Origin: Collinsella sp. TF08-11AT | GTDB lineage: Bacteria > Actinomycetota > Coriobacteriia > Coriobacteriales > Coriobacteriaceae | Length of the DNA: 19,990 nucleotides | Assembly (NCBI RefSeq): GCF_003437035.1 | Contig: NZ_QSRL01000009.1 | Coordinates: 1 to 19,990 of the forward strand | Direction: 5' to 3' | Shown: positions 6,930 to 13,817 of the stretch, piece after piece | Numbering within the stretch: position 1 is the first letter of the stretch | How the letters are laid out: every line of letters begins with the position of its first letter | Position numbers and translations under genes: made by a program | Notes under the pieces: model-generated | Told to the model about the DNA's origin: nothing | Seen by the model: only the letters and a program-made list of their open reading frames with translations | The model's database searches: none

Positions 6930-8234
6930 TTAGGCGCGCTCGGAACGCGCAAGCTCGGCAGCGACGAGCTTGACGGCCAGCACCAGCACATCGAGCGCGG
7001 CCTCCAGGTCCTCGACCGTGGGATAGCTCGGCGCGATGCGGATGTTGGTGTCGCGCGGATCCTTGCCATAAGGCCAGGTGGCACCAGCCGGCGTGAGCTT
7101 GACGCCCAGGTCGGCACAAAGCGCGGCGACCTTCTGGGCCGAGCCCTCGGGGCCATCGAAACTCACAAAGTAGCCGCCATGGGGATGAGTCCAAGTGGCG
7201 CAACCCGTGTTGCCCAAGCCCTCGGTGAGTTTACGCTCAACGGCCTCAAAGCGCGGGCGCAGGAACTCGGCATGCTTTTTCATGTGCTCCTTGACCGCCT
7301 CGATGGTGGGAAGGAAACGCACGTGACGCAGCTGGTTGAGCTTGTCGGCGCTAATAAGACCGGCCTTCAGGCGCTTGGAGAACTCGGCGATGACCGCGGG
7401 GCTCGCACCGATAAAGCCGATGCCGGCACCCGGGAAGGTGATCTTGGACGTCGAGGCAAAGGCCACCACGCGGTCCTCGGTGCCCGCCGCGCGGGCAGGA
7501 TCGAAGATGTTGGCGAGCTCGTCGGTCTCGTCGTACAGGTCGTGCACGCAGTAGGCGTTGTCCCAGAAGATGCGGAAATCGGGCGCGGCCGTGGGCATCT
7601 CGACCAGGCGACGCACAGTGTCCTCGCTAAAGGTGATGCCCGTGGGGTTGGAATACTTGGGCACGCACCAGATGCCCTTGATGGAGTCGTCGGTGGCAAC
7701 CAGGCGCTCAACCTCGTCCATGTCGGGGCCGTTGTCGGTCATCGCGACGGGGACGTTCTCGATGCCCAAGTCGGCGGTGATGCCAAAGTGGCGATCGTAG
7801 CCGGGAACGGGGCACAGGAACTTGACCTTCTTGCCGTCGTGCGCTGCCTCGTAAGCCTCCCAAGGGTCGCTGCCGCACGAGCCGCAACGCCAGAACATAC
7901 CGGCGATATCGTGCTCGATCAGCAGGCTCGATGAGCCCAGTACGAGCGTCTGCTCGGCAGGACAACCCAGGAACTCCCCCGCCAGCTTGCGTGCCGAGGG
8001 AATGCCCTCGAAGCAACCGTAGTTGGAGCAGTCGACATTGCCGTCGTGCAGATCGGCATCGGCATTGAGGATATCGAGCATGGGGCGAGAAATGTTCACC
8101 TGGGAGGGCGACGGCTTGCCGCGCGCCATGTCGAGCGCCAGGCCCTTGGCCTTGACCTCGGCAACCTCGGCTTTAAGCGCCTCGATGGCGGCATCGAGTT
8201 CGGTGGTTTCCATCTTCTGGTAGATCGTCTGCAT
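6930..8234 (-). CDS. PLP-dependent aminotransferase, MocR/AspT-like
   Basis: This is a 434-residue fold-type I aminotransferase. The PLP-binding lysine is K264 (FASTSKITFPGAG), the cofactor-contacting NPTG is at 196-199, and the substrate-carboxylate arginine is R399 (NIRIAPSYP). The sequence LALDMARGKPSPSQV near the N-terminus and the overall order resemble the aminotransferase family that includes the Corynebacterium aspartate aminotransferase AspT. Aspartate or another amino-dicarboxylate is therefore a plausible substrate, but specificity cannot be read here. There is no N-terminal DNA-binding domain, so it is an enzyme and not a MocR regulator. AAAGG lies about 9 bases before the chosen ATG. 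Confidence 0.9.
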   Translation of the reverse strand: MQTIYQKMETTELDAAIEALKAEVAEVKAKGLALDMARGKPSPSQVNISRPMLDILNADADLHDGNVDCSNYGCFEGIPSARKLAGEFLGCPAEQTLVLGSSSLLIEHDIAGMFWRCGSCGSDPWEAYEAAHDGKKVKFLCPVPGYDRHFGITADLGIENVPVAMTDNGPDMDEVERLVATDDSIKGIWCVPKYSNPTGITFSEDTVRRLVEMPTAAPDFRIFWDNAYCVHDLYDETDELANIFDPARAAGTEDRVVAFASTSKITFPGAGIGFIGASPAVIAEFSKRLKAGLISADKLNQLRHVRFLPTIEAVKEHMKKHAEFLRPRFEAVERKLTEGLGNTGCATWTHPHGGYFVSFDGPEGSAQKVAALCADLGVKLTPAGATWPYGKDPRDTNIRIAPSYPTVEDLEAALDVLVLAVKLVAAELARSERA

Positions 8235-8276
8235 GGGGTGCGACCTTTCGCGAAGCGGTACGTTGCAGTTCGTCTA

Positions 8277-8282
8277 AGTATA
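8277..8282 (-). promoter_or_regulatory. Possible -10 box of the aminotransferase gene
   Basis: TATACT on the minus strand lies 42 bases before the ATG at 8234. The -35 region is weak. Confidence 0.4.
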
Positions 8283-8384
8283 GACCGCCATCGTCGCAAC
8301 GTTATGAAGCCGTGATAGATTAAGTTCATCGCAATCAATTACGAATCGCCGCGCATGCCGGCGTGGGGCGCCCAAGGAGGCACT

Positions 8385-8639
8385 ATGGAGTACGGATCGT
8401 TTCAGGCCGAGGAATTCGGCGACTTGCAGCGCCTGGTCGACGGACTGTTTTACGACCGCCACGCCATCGACCGCCTGGATCTGATCGTACAGGCCGAAAT
8501 CTTGGACCTGGCGCCCGACCTCATGGAGATCGTGAATCTTTTGCCGCCCGGCTACTACGACCGCCAGTCACTTTGCGACCAGCTCAACTCCGCCTTGGCC
8601 GCCCACGGCTGGGGCGCCGTCTACGGAACGGTGGAATAA
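8385..8639 (+). CDS. Small acidic hypothetical protein
   Basis: I do not recognise this 84-residue protein. ATG 8385 is chosen because CCAAGGAGG ends 4 bases before it; the frame is open from 8355, but that start lacks a ribosome site. The protein is acidic and mostly helical in appearance (FGDLQRLVDGLFYDRHAIDRLDLIVQAEILDLAPDL...), with a central LPPGYYDR and no TM segment, signal peptide or Cys motif. It is divergent from the aminotransferase gene. Codon use resembles its neighbours and the ribosome site is strong, so I think it is a real gene. Confidence 0.7.
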   Translation: MEYGSFQAEEFGDLQRLVDGLFYDRHAIDRLDLIVQAEILDLAPDLMEIVNLLPPGYYDRQSLCDQLNSALAAHGWGAVYGTVE

Positions 8640-8720
8640 GCCTCGAGGCCGGCGATTTGGCCCGCTTCCCGACCTTGGCGAGGCTTGTTTTAGGGCTTGT
8701 GGCCAAAAAAGGGCAAATAT

Positions 8721-8906
8721 GAGTACTGTTACCTTTTTAGTAGCAGCGATTCTTGGTCGAAATCGGCAAAACTCGACTTGAAACTTCCTAATCACCGTCA
8801 GCTAGCGCCAAATTGGAAGTCGATGGTCACTCATTAACGTACAGTTCTTATAACTTTGTTCATTATTTTCCGCACCTAAAATGATACGCCGTTTGTGACA
8901 GTACTC
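8721..8906. repeat. AT-rich segment bounded by 12-bp inverted repeats
   Basis: GAGTACTGTTAC (8721-8732) matches the reverse complement of 8895-8906 at 11 of 12 positions. The right copy lies inside the terminator hairpin. The interior is clearly more AT-rich than both flanks and non-coding. It also contains TCGACTT (8773-8779) and ACTTCC (8783-8788), either of which can pair with GGAAGTCGA at 8815-8823. A MITE-like unit is one reading. No target-site duplication is obvious. Confidence 0.45.
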
Positions 8907-8922
8907 ACAAACGGCGTTTTTT
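8887..8922 (+). terminator. Rho-independent terminator
   Basis: A 12-bp perfect stem, CGCCGTTTGTGA / TCACAAACGGCG, with a 6-nt loop is followed by T6 on the plus strand. It would end transcripts from 8385-8639 or from a promoter inside the AT-rich segment. On the minus strand the hairpin lies downstream of nhaA and could help there too, though the following T-tract is broken. Confidence 0.88.
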
Positions 8923-9012
8923 GACCACTGGCGTGTCTGGCAGGCGGCAAGCACCGCCCGAATCCGCATTTTGAACGCGCCCGAATCGGTTCTGGAGCCG
9001 GTTTTCGCGCTC

Positions 9013-10371
9013 TTACTCGTCTTTGGGCGAGGGATGCTTGCAGACCACGCTCATGTAGATCATGCCGAGCACGGCTGCGGTGACCGAACCGGCGAGAATA
9101 GCGGCCTTTGCGGCCAGGACCTCAAACTGGGCCGTCGGGAAGGCGAGGCCGCTGATGAGGATCGACATGGTAAAGCCGATACCGCCCAGAATGCCCACAC
9201 CGGCAATCATGTGCCAGTTAACGTTATGCGGCAGCTCGCAGGCCTTAAGCTTAACCAGGGCAAACGTCATGCCAAAGATACCGATCGGCTTGCCCAGCAG
9301 CATGCCAAAGTACACGCCGAGCGTCACCGGGTCGGTGAGCAGCGTGCTCATGTCCACGCCCACTAAGCGAACCTGTGCGTTCACGAATGCAAAGATCGGC
9401 AGGATCACAAAGTTGACCGGCGTGGAAATCAGACGCTCCATGCGGATAAGCGGCGGGGTCACGCGGTGCATGACGCGCTCGACCTTGGTGGTCGAGACGG
9501 TAAAGTCATGCTGGCCCAGGATGTGCGCCTCGTCGTCGTAGCGGTCATCGAGCAACGGCAGGCACTCGCCCAGCCAATCGGTGAGGTTATCGAGCTTGAC
9601 GCCGCACTTGGCCGGGATGGTGAAGGCCAGGATGACGCCGGCGAGCGTGGCATGTACGCCGCTCTTGAACATGCAGAACCACAACAGCAGACCCAGTACC
9701 GAATACGGAGCAAGACGGTAATGCTGCGTCTTGTTGAGCCACACGAGCGCGCAGGTCACAAGCGCGGCGGCGCCCAACCAAAACGGATTGGGGCTCTGAC
9801 CGTAGAAGATGGCGATGGCGGCGATGGAGATGAGGTCGTCGGCGATGGCGAGCGTCGAGAAGAACACACGCACGCCGTTGGGCACGCGATTGCCCAAAAG
9901 CGATAGCACGCCCAGCGCAAAGGCAATATCGGTTGCCATGGGGATGGCCCAACCGTTGCGGGCGCCGGCATGGTTAAAGATCAGATAGATGCAGGCGGGA
10001 ACGACGACGCCACCCACGGCCGCCAGCATGGGAAGCATGGCCTGGCGCGGGTTTTTAAGCTCGCCGACCGTCATCTCATACTTGAGCTCAATGCCCACCA
10101 ACAAAAAGAAAATCGCCATGAGGAAGTCGTTGACGAAAAGCTCAACGGTGAGACCGGCCGTAAGGTTGCCCAGACCCACATACAGCGGGGTCTCCAAAAA
10201 GTGATGGATGGCCTCGTAGGCATCGGTATTGGCGCAAATGACGGCGGCGATGGCGGCGAAGACCATGACGGCAGCGGAAATCGTGCCGTTCTCGGCGATG
10301 CGCTCCCAGATGTCGTGACGTTCAAAGCGCTTGCGCTCACGAACGTTGAACAGCTGCTCAGTTGCTGCCAT
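9013..10371 (-). CDS. nhaA: NhaA, Na+/H+ antiporter
   Basis: NhaA is a 452-residue inner-membrane antiporter that exchanges cytoplasmic Na+ for external protons, for pH and salt homeostasis. The ion-binding aspartate pair is D178-D179 (LAIADDLISI), the earlier conserved aspartate is D148 (ATDIAFALG), and the lysine matching E. coli K300 is K361 (LLGKPIGIF). About 12 hydrophobic segments are visible. It is longer than E. coli NhaA (388), owing to an N-terminal extension and a hydrophilic loop at about 256-310 (DDRYDDEAHILGQHD). AAAGGAG lies 6 bases before the ATG. It follows ppaC but is separated from it by a strong terminator, so it should have its own promoter. Confidence 0.96.
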   Translation of the reverse strand: MAATEQLFNVRERKRFERHDIWERIAENGTISAAVMVFAAIAAVICANTDAYEAIHHFLETPLYVGLGNLTAGLTVELFVNDFLMAIFFLLVGIELKYEMTVGELKNPRQAMLPMLAAVGGVVVPACIYLIFNHAGARNGWAIPMATDIAFALGVLSLLGNRVPNGVRVFFSTLAIADDLISIAAIAIFYGQSPNPFWLGAAALVTCALVWLNKTQHYRLAPYSVLGLLLWFCMFKSGVHATLAGVILAFTIPAKCGVKLDNLTDWLGECLPLLDDRYDDEAHILGQHDFTVSTTKVERVMHRVTPPLIRMERLISTPVNFVILPIFAFVNAQVRLVGVDMSTLLTDPVTLGVYFGMLLGKPIGIFGMTFALVKLKACELPHNVNWHMIAGVGILGGIGFTMSILISGLAFPTAQFEVLAAKAAILAGSVTAAVLGMIYMSVVCKHPSPKDE

Positions 10372-10385
10372 GGGCGGCTCCTTTC

Positions 10386-10401
10386 ACGGGAAAGCTCCCG
10401 T
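10386..10401 (-). promoter_or_regulatory. Leader stem-loop next to the nhaA ribosome site
   Basis: On the minus strand a 6-bp stem ACGGGA / TCCCGT with loop GCTT ends one base before GAAAGGAG of nhaA. It could influence ribosome access. I do not recognise a known sodium riboswitch class in the leader. Confidence 0.3.
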
Positions 10402-10579
10402 CTTAAAAAAGCACGGCCCACCCAAGTGGCGGCGCCGCGCTCTAACGTATTACGCTTGCATCTAGCCTACCCTGCACGACAAGCACGCAGGCGTGGCCGA
10501 AAAGCGGAACCACAGGTTGAACATTATTTGCTCAACGGCACGGACACGCCTGTCCAAGAGACGACGCGGCGCCGTGCAC

Positions 10580-10619
10580 AAAAAACGACCGGAGCGCGGG
10601 GCGTCCGCGATCCGGTCGT
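10580..10619 (-). terminator. Rho-independent terminator of ppaC
   Basis: Read on the minus strand, ACGACCGGA pairs with TCCGGTCGT, with an inner GCGGACG / CGCGC-rich loop, followed by T6. It begins 20 bases after the pyrophosphatase stop codon. Confidence 0.92.
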
Positions 10620-10638
10620 GGCGTTTGGTCAACTAAAC

Positions 10639-11562
10639 CTAGCAGGCGGCCATAATGGGGGCAGCGACCTGCTTCTTACGGGAAAGGACACCCGGCATCC
10701 AGACGCCGTCGTGCTCGTCAGCAATGCCCAGGCCCTTCTGAGCAGCCTCGGTCTCGCCCTCGAGCAGGACCTGCGAGCCCTCCTCCATGATGTCGGTGAT
10801 GCACAGGACAATGCCGTCGGCGCCCTTCTCGGCGGCGTAGGCGCGCATGGCCTCGCGGATCTCGTCGATCATGCCGAGTGCGCGGCTCTTGTCGACGGTC
10901 TCGTACTGGCCGATGAGCAGCTTCTTGCCAGCGGGCTCGAACATCTTGATGTCGTTGCCGACCATCTCGGCTGCGGTGAAGGAGCCGGACGGACGGGTAA
11001 GGAAGACTTCCATGCCAAACTTGACCGGATCGACGCCCACCTGCTCGCCGAGCTTGGCGGCGACGGCGCGGTCGACATCGGTGGTGGTGGGGCTCTTGAG
11101 CATGAGCGTGTCGGTCATCATGGCCGAGAGCAGCAGCTTGGCCTGGACGTCGGAAAGCTCAACGCCGAGCACGCCGGCGAGCTTGGTGACGATGGTGCAG
11201 CTGGAGCCCCAGGGCAGGCAGATGTAGTGCAGCGGGCCGGCGGTCTCGAAGTCGCCGATGCGGTGATGGTCGACAACACCAAAGACCGTGGCGTCCTTAA
11301 GGCCGGCGACGGACTGGGCGGACTCGTTGTGGTCGGTGAGGACGACGAGCTGACCGGCCTCGACGGACTCGATCACGCGGGGCTCGGCAATGCCGGCATC
11401 GGCGAGCAGCTTGGCGGACTCGGCCGGAAGCTGGCCCAGAGCGCAAGCCTCGTAGGTGTTGCCGGCATACTCAACCTGGTTAAGCAGCTGGGACAGGACG
11501 ACGGCGCTCATGATGGCGTCGTTATCGGGGTTCTGGTGACCAAAGACAAGAACGTTTGCCAT
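10639..11562 (-). CDS. ppaC: Manganese-dependent inorganic pyrophosphatase (family II)
   Basis: This cytoplasmic DHH-superfamily enzyme hydrolyses pyrophosphate to two phosphates and so pulls biosynthetic reactions forward. It has 307 residues, the usual family length. Metal ligands are visible as H9, D13 and D15 (GHQNPDNDA), D77 (LTDHNE), the D98-H99-H100 signature and D151 (MMTDTL). The substrate-binding SRKKQ is at 294-298. GGAGG lies 6 bases before the ATG. There is no CBS-domain insertion, so adenine-nucleotide control is not expected. It is monocistronic, with its own terminator. Confidence 0.97.
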   Translation of the reverse strand: MANVLVFGHQNPDNDAIMSAVVLSQLLNQVEYAGNTYEACALGQLPAESAKLLADAGIAEPRVIESVEAGQLVVLTDHNESAQSVAGLKDATVFGVVDHHRIGDFETAGPLHYICLPWGSSCTIVTKLAGVLGVELSDVQAKLLLSAMMTDTLMLKSPTTTDVDRAVAAKLGEQVGVDPVKFGMEVFLTRPSGSFTAAEMVGNDIKMFEPAGKKLLIGQYETVDKSRALGMIDEIREAMRAYAAEKGADGIVLCITDIMEEGSQVLLEGETEAAQKGLGIADEHDGVWMPGVLSRKKQVAAPIMAAC

Positions 11563-11684
11563 GGATATCCTCCACTTGATATGTGTACTTGGACGTAGCT
11601 ATGGTAGCACGCCGATGCCGAGCCTTCGCAGACGGAAGGGCCACGGCATATTTTGTGGCAGGTATGGGGGCCAAGGCTGTCCCT

Positions 11685-11727
11685 TTTGCACCATGTTGGT
11701 GCAAAGTAACCTGACCCCCTTGCACCA
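11685..11727. repeat. Hairpin repeat next to the glucokinase stop codon
   Basis: TTTGCACCA (11685-11693) and TGGTGCAAA (11697-11705) form a perfect 9-bp stem with a 3-nt loop. A third copy of the arm, TTGCACCA, lies at 11720-11727 after GTAACCTGACCCCC. The element ends one base before the stop codon of the minus-strand glucokinase gene. On the minus strand it contains GGGGGTCAGGTTAC and AAGGGACAG, related to the GGGACAGG core at 12752. A terminator role for the glucokinase transcript is possible, but a proper U-tract is lacking. Confidence 0.65.
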
Positions 11728-11728
11728 G

Positions 11729-12682
11729 CTATTTACCGGCGGCGCGCAGGGCTACGTAGGCGGCACCGATGATGCCGGCGTCGTTTCCGAGCGAAGCGAC
11801 CTTAATGGGCGTCTCGCGCGAGGCGGAAAGCGCGTAGCGCTGGAAGTGCTCGCGAACCTTATCGAGGTAGACATCGGCCGAAGCGGACGCGCCGCCACCG
11901 ATCAGGAACATCTCGGGGTCGACCACGTTGGCGATAAGTGCCAGAGCACGACCGAGATAGTCAGCCATGGTATCAGCAGCTGCCAGCGCGAGCTTGTCGC
12001 CCTCGCGGCAGGCCTGGAACACGTCCTTGGAATCGGAGGGGCCGGTGAGCTCGATGGGCTCGACGCCCGCCTTCTTGCACTCGGCCAGGTAATTGCTCAC
12101 CACGCCGGTGGCGCTGGAATACTGCTCCAGGTGGCCATGGCCGCCACAGCCGCAGGTGCGCTCCTCGGCCGGGTTCAGGCACATGTGGCCAATCTCGCCG
12201 CCGGCACCCACAACGCCCGATACCACGTCGCCGTTGACGATTACGCCGCCGCCCACGCCGGTACCGATGGTGACCATCACGACGTTCTGCACGCCCTTGG
12301 CAGAACCGAGCCAGGCCTCGCCCATGGCAGCGGCGTTGGCATCGTTCTCGTACTTAACGACCGCGTCGGGGCAGTGCTTTTGAATGGCGATCCTCAGCTC
12401 GGGCAGGTTAATGGCAATGTTGGCCTTGACCTTGGCATCGCCCGATGCCGGGATGGGGCACGGAACGGCCAGGCCAATGCCCGCCACAAAGGCACGCGGA
12501 ATCTGCGCCTTGGCGACCACCTGGTCGATAGCCTCGGTCACCGCGGCAAAGCCCGCAGCGTCAACGATGGGAGGCGTGGGCACGCTGGCCTTGGCAAGCA
12601 GGTTGCCGTCCTCGTCGAACAGGCCCTCCTTAACCGAGGTGCCGCCGACGTCGATGCCGATGTAGTACTGCTTAGGTTCCAT
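11729..12682 (-). CDS. glk: ROK-family glucokinase
   Basis: This enzyme phosphorylates glucose to glucose-6-phosphate with ATP in the cytoplasm. I start it at ATG 12682, which has AAAGGTGG 6 bases upstream and gives MEPKQYYIGIDVGGTSVKEG; an upstream in-frame ATG at 12748 reads through the repeat element and is unlikely. It has 317 residues. The phosphate-binding DVGGTS is at 11-16, the catalytic-base region END at 113-115, and the adenosine motif IGTGVGGG at 139-146. The ROK zinc motif is H166, C177, C179, and H184 in place of the usual third cysteine (CGCGGHGHLEQYSS). There is no N-terminal helix-turn-helix, so it is a kinase and not a repressor. It is divergent from the GntR regulator. Other hexoses or N-acetylmannosamine as substrate cannot be excluded. 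Confidence 0.9.
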   Translation of the reverse strand: MEPKQYYIGIDVGGTSVKEGLFDEDGNLLAKASVPTPPIVDAAGFAAVTEAIDQVVAKAQIPRAFVAGIGLAVPCPIPASGDAKVKANIAINLPELRIAIQKHCPDAVVKYENDANAAAMGEAWLGSAKGVQNVVMVTIGTGVGGGVIVNGDVVSGVVGAGGEIGHMCLNPAEERTCGCGGHGHLEQYSSATGVVSNYLAECKKAGVEPIELTGPSDSKDVFQACREGDKLALAAADTMADYLGRALALIANVVDPEMFLIGGGASASADVYLDKVREHFQRYALSASRETPIKVASLGNDAGIIGAAYVALRAAGK

Positions 12683-12736
12683 GGGAGCCCACCTTTCTCG
12701 TTTAAACATTGCCTGTATGGTACCGCTCCCAAGGCA

Positions 12737-12777
12737 AAAACCTACCAAAAAGGGACAGGTTTGTTTTGGCAGGTTTT
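12737..12777. repeat. Hairpin repeat with GGGACAGG loop
   Basis: AAAACCTACCAAAA (12737-12750) and TTTTGGCAGGTTTT (12764-12777) pair at 13 of 14 positions around a 13-nt loop, AGGGACAGGTTTG. It lies 55 bp upstream of the glucokinase start codon. It looks like a dispersed intergenic element. Confidence 0.65.
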
Positions 12778-12890
12778 ATCTGGGAAAACGCAAGGCATGA
12801 GATTCGGTTCGCTGGGCGGCAAAACGGCCCAACCCCATCTTCGAGCCGATCAATTTGCTCAATACCACATTATTCGAATGCATATTCATT

Positions 12891-12902
12891 TAGAGCGCTC
12901 TA
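12891..12902. promoter_or_regulatory. Candidate operator palindrome
   Basis: TAGAGCGCTCTA is a perfect 12-bp palindrome in the control region between glk and the GntR-family gene. Position and symmetry fit a dimeric repressor site. The assignment to this regulator is inference. Confidence 0.35.
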
Positions 12903-12916
12903 GTTAATATAGAAAA

Positions 12917-12957
12917 GCGTTTTTTGATTATATCTTTCTCGAACTTTTCAAAAACGC
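12917..12957. promoter_or_regulatory. Spaced inverted repeat upstream of gntR
   Basis: GCGTTTTTTGA (12917-12927) and TCAAAAACGC (12948-12957) are inverted copies with one extra T and a 20-bp spacer. The repeat lies 23 bp before the TATACT box of the regulator gene. It could be an operator or a leftover terminator-like hairpin. Confidence 0.35.
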
Positions 12958-12980
12958 AATAGGGATGCTTAGGCGTGGAC

Positions 12981-12986
12981 TATACT
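12981..12986 (+). promoter_or_regulatory. Possible -10 box of the gntR gene
   Basis: TATACT lies 36 bp before the ATG at 13023. The -35 position reads AATAGG, a poor match, which would fit an activator-dependent or weak promoter. Confidence 0.45.
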
Positions 12987-13022
12987 TTCGTTTGTACTCA
13001 ATCAAGCCGGAAAGGAGGTTCC

Positions 13023-13742
13023 ATGATTCCCAAATACGAGGCAATAGCTGCAGATATCCGTCGAAGCATCGAGGACGGCGCTCTAAAGCCGGGCGACAAG
13101 CTGCCCACCGTCGTTGAGTTCTGCGAGCTCTATAGCGTTTCCAAAATCACCGTCAAACGAGCTATTGAGCAGATTACCGATGAAGGTCTTGTTACCAGCC
13201 GGCGCGGATCGGGCACCTACGTTAAGGACACGGCGGGGCTTCCCGGCCAGGCGTTTTTCCAGGGCAAGAACGATCGCTCCCAGGGCTTTTCGTATGAGCA
13301 CCGCGGGGAGAAGGTGACCTCGGTGGTCTACGATTTCTCGATTGTCAATCCGCCAGCAGACGTCGCTGCCCAGCTGGGAATTGCCGAGGACGACTTTGCC
13401 TATCACATCGTGCGCGTGCGCCAGGTCGACGAGAAGCCCATCGTTATCGAGTACACCTACATGCCCCTCGAGCTGATTCCGGGCCTTAAAAAGAAAGACC
13501 TGTATGGATCGGTCTACAGCTTCATCCGCAAGCAATGCGGGCTGAAGATTTCGAGCTTCCACCGCACCATTCGCGCCGTAGCGGCAACCGAGGAAGAGGC
13601 TGAGCGCCTGAACACCAAACCCGGCTCTCCCCTGCTCGAGCTCAACCAGATTGGCTTTTTGGATAGCGGCACCGCCTTTGAGCATTCGATCTCGCGCAAC
13701 GTTGGTGACCGCTTTGAGCTGCACAACGTAACGTTGGCATAG
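13023..13742 (+). CDS. GntR-family regulator, HutC subfamily (UTRA domain)
   Basis: This is a 239-residue transcription factor. The ATG at 13023 follows AAAGGAGG (13011-13018); the earlier in-frame ATG at 12975 overlaps the promoter. Residues 1-70 are the winged helix-turn-helix (KYEAIAADIRRSIEDGALKP...GDKLPT...SKITVKRAIEQITDEGLV...RRGSGTYV). Residues of about 85-235 form the UTRA ligand-binding domain, which in this subfamily binds sugar phosphates or amino acids. It lies 75 bp upstream of manA on the same strand and divergent from glucokinase. A hexose- or mannose-phosphate effector and control of these two genes are therefore the simplest hypothesis. Confidence 0.92.
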   Translation: MIPKYEAIAADIRRSIEDGALKPGDKLPTVVEFCELYSVSKITVKRAIEQITDEGLVTSRRGSGTYVKDTAGLPGQAFFQGKNDRSQGFSYEHRGEKVTSVVYDFSIVNPPADVAAQLGIAEDDFAYHIVRVRQVDEKPIVIEYTYMPLELIPGLKKKDLYGSVYSFIRKQCGLKISSFHRTIRAVAATEEEAERLNTKPGSPLLELNQIGFLDSGTAFEHSISRNVGDRFELHNVTLA

Positions 13743-13817
13743 GTTTTTGTAGTCATGCGGGCGCTCGTTACGGCTCGTTTAGAGTGGGCGGCCGCGCAAC
13801 ACCATGGGGGTATGAAC

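Larger units (their letters stand above)
8640..9012. other. 373-bp intergenic region without a gene
   Basis: No supported reading frame lies here. It holds an AT-rich segment bounded by inverted repeats (8721-8906), a rho-independent terminator (8887-8922) and a GC-normal stretch before the nhaA stop codon. TATAAC at 8849-8854 could be a -10 box on the plus strand. If so, a transcript of roughly 60 nt would end at the terminator. Confidence 0.6.
12683..13022. other. 340-bp divergent control region, glk / gntR
   Basis: There is no gene here. It carries the hairpin repeat at 12737-12777, then an AT-rich half with ATTCGAAT (12872-12879), the 12-bp palindrome TAGAGCGCTCTA (12891-12902), a spaced inverted repeat (12917-12957) and a TATACT box (12981-12986). 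The palindromes are candidates for operators of the adjacent GntR-family protein. Confidence 0.6.

Noticed and set aside
8640..9012. A defence or toxin-antitoxin system in the gap before nhaA
   Set aside because: No paired small genes with ribosome sites are present, and the segment is non-coding on both strands.
10372..10579. A sodium or pH riboswitch upstream of nhaA
   Set aside because: I see only a 6-bp stem beside the ribosome site and scattered short inverted repeats, and no known riboswitch signature.
9970..11598. A 542-codon plus-strand frame opposite nhaA and ppaC
   Set aside because: It crosses the ppaC terminator and lies antisense to two well-supported genes.
12683..12748. A longer glucokinase start at ATG 12748
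   Set aside because: It would be translated through the upstream intergenic hairpin and has no ribosome site; ATG 12682 has one and gives the normal N-terminus.
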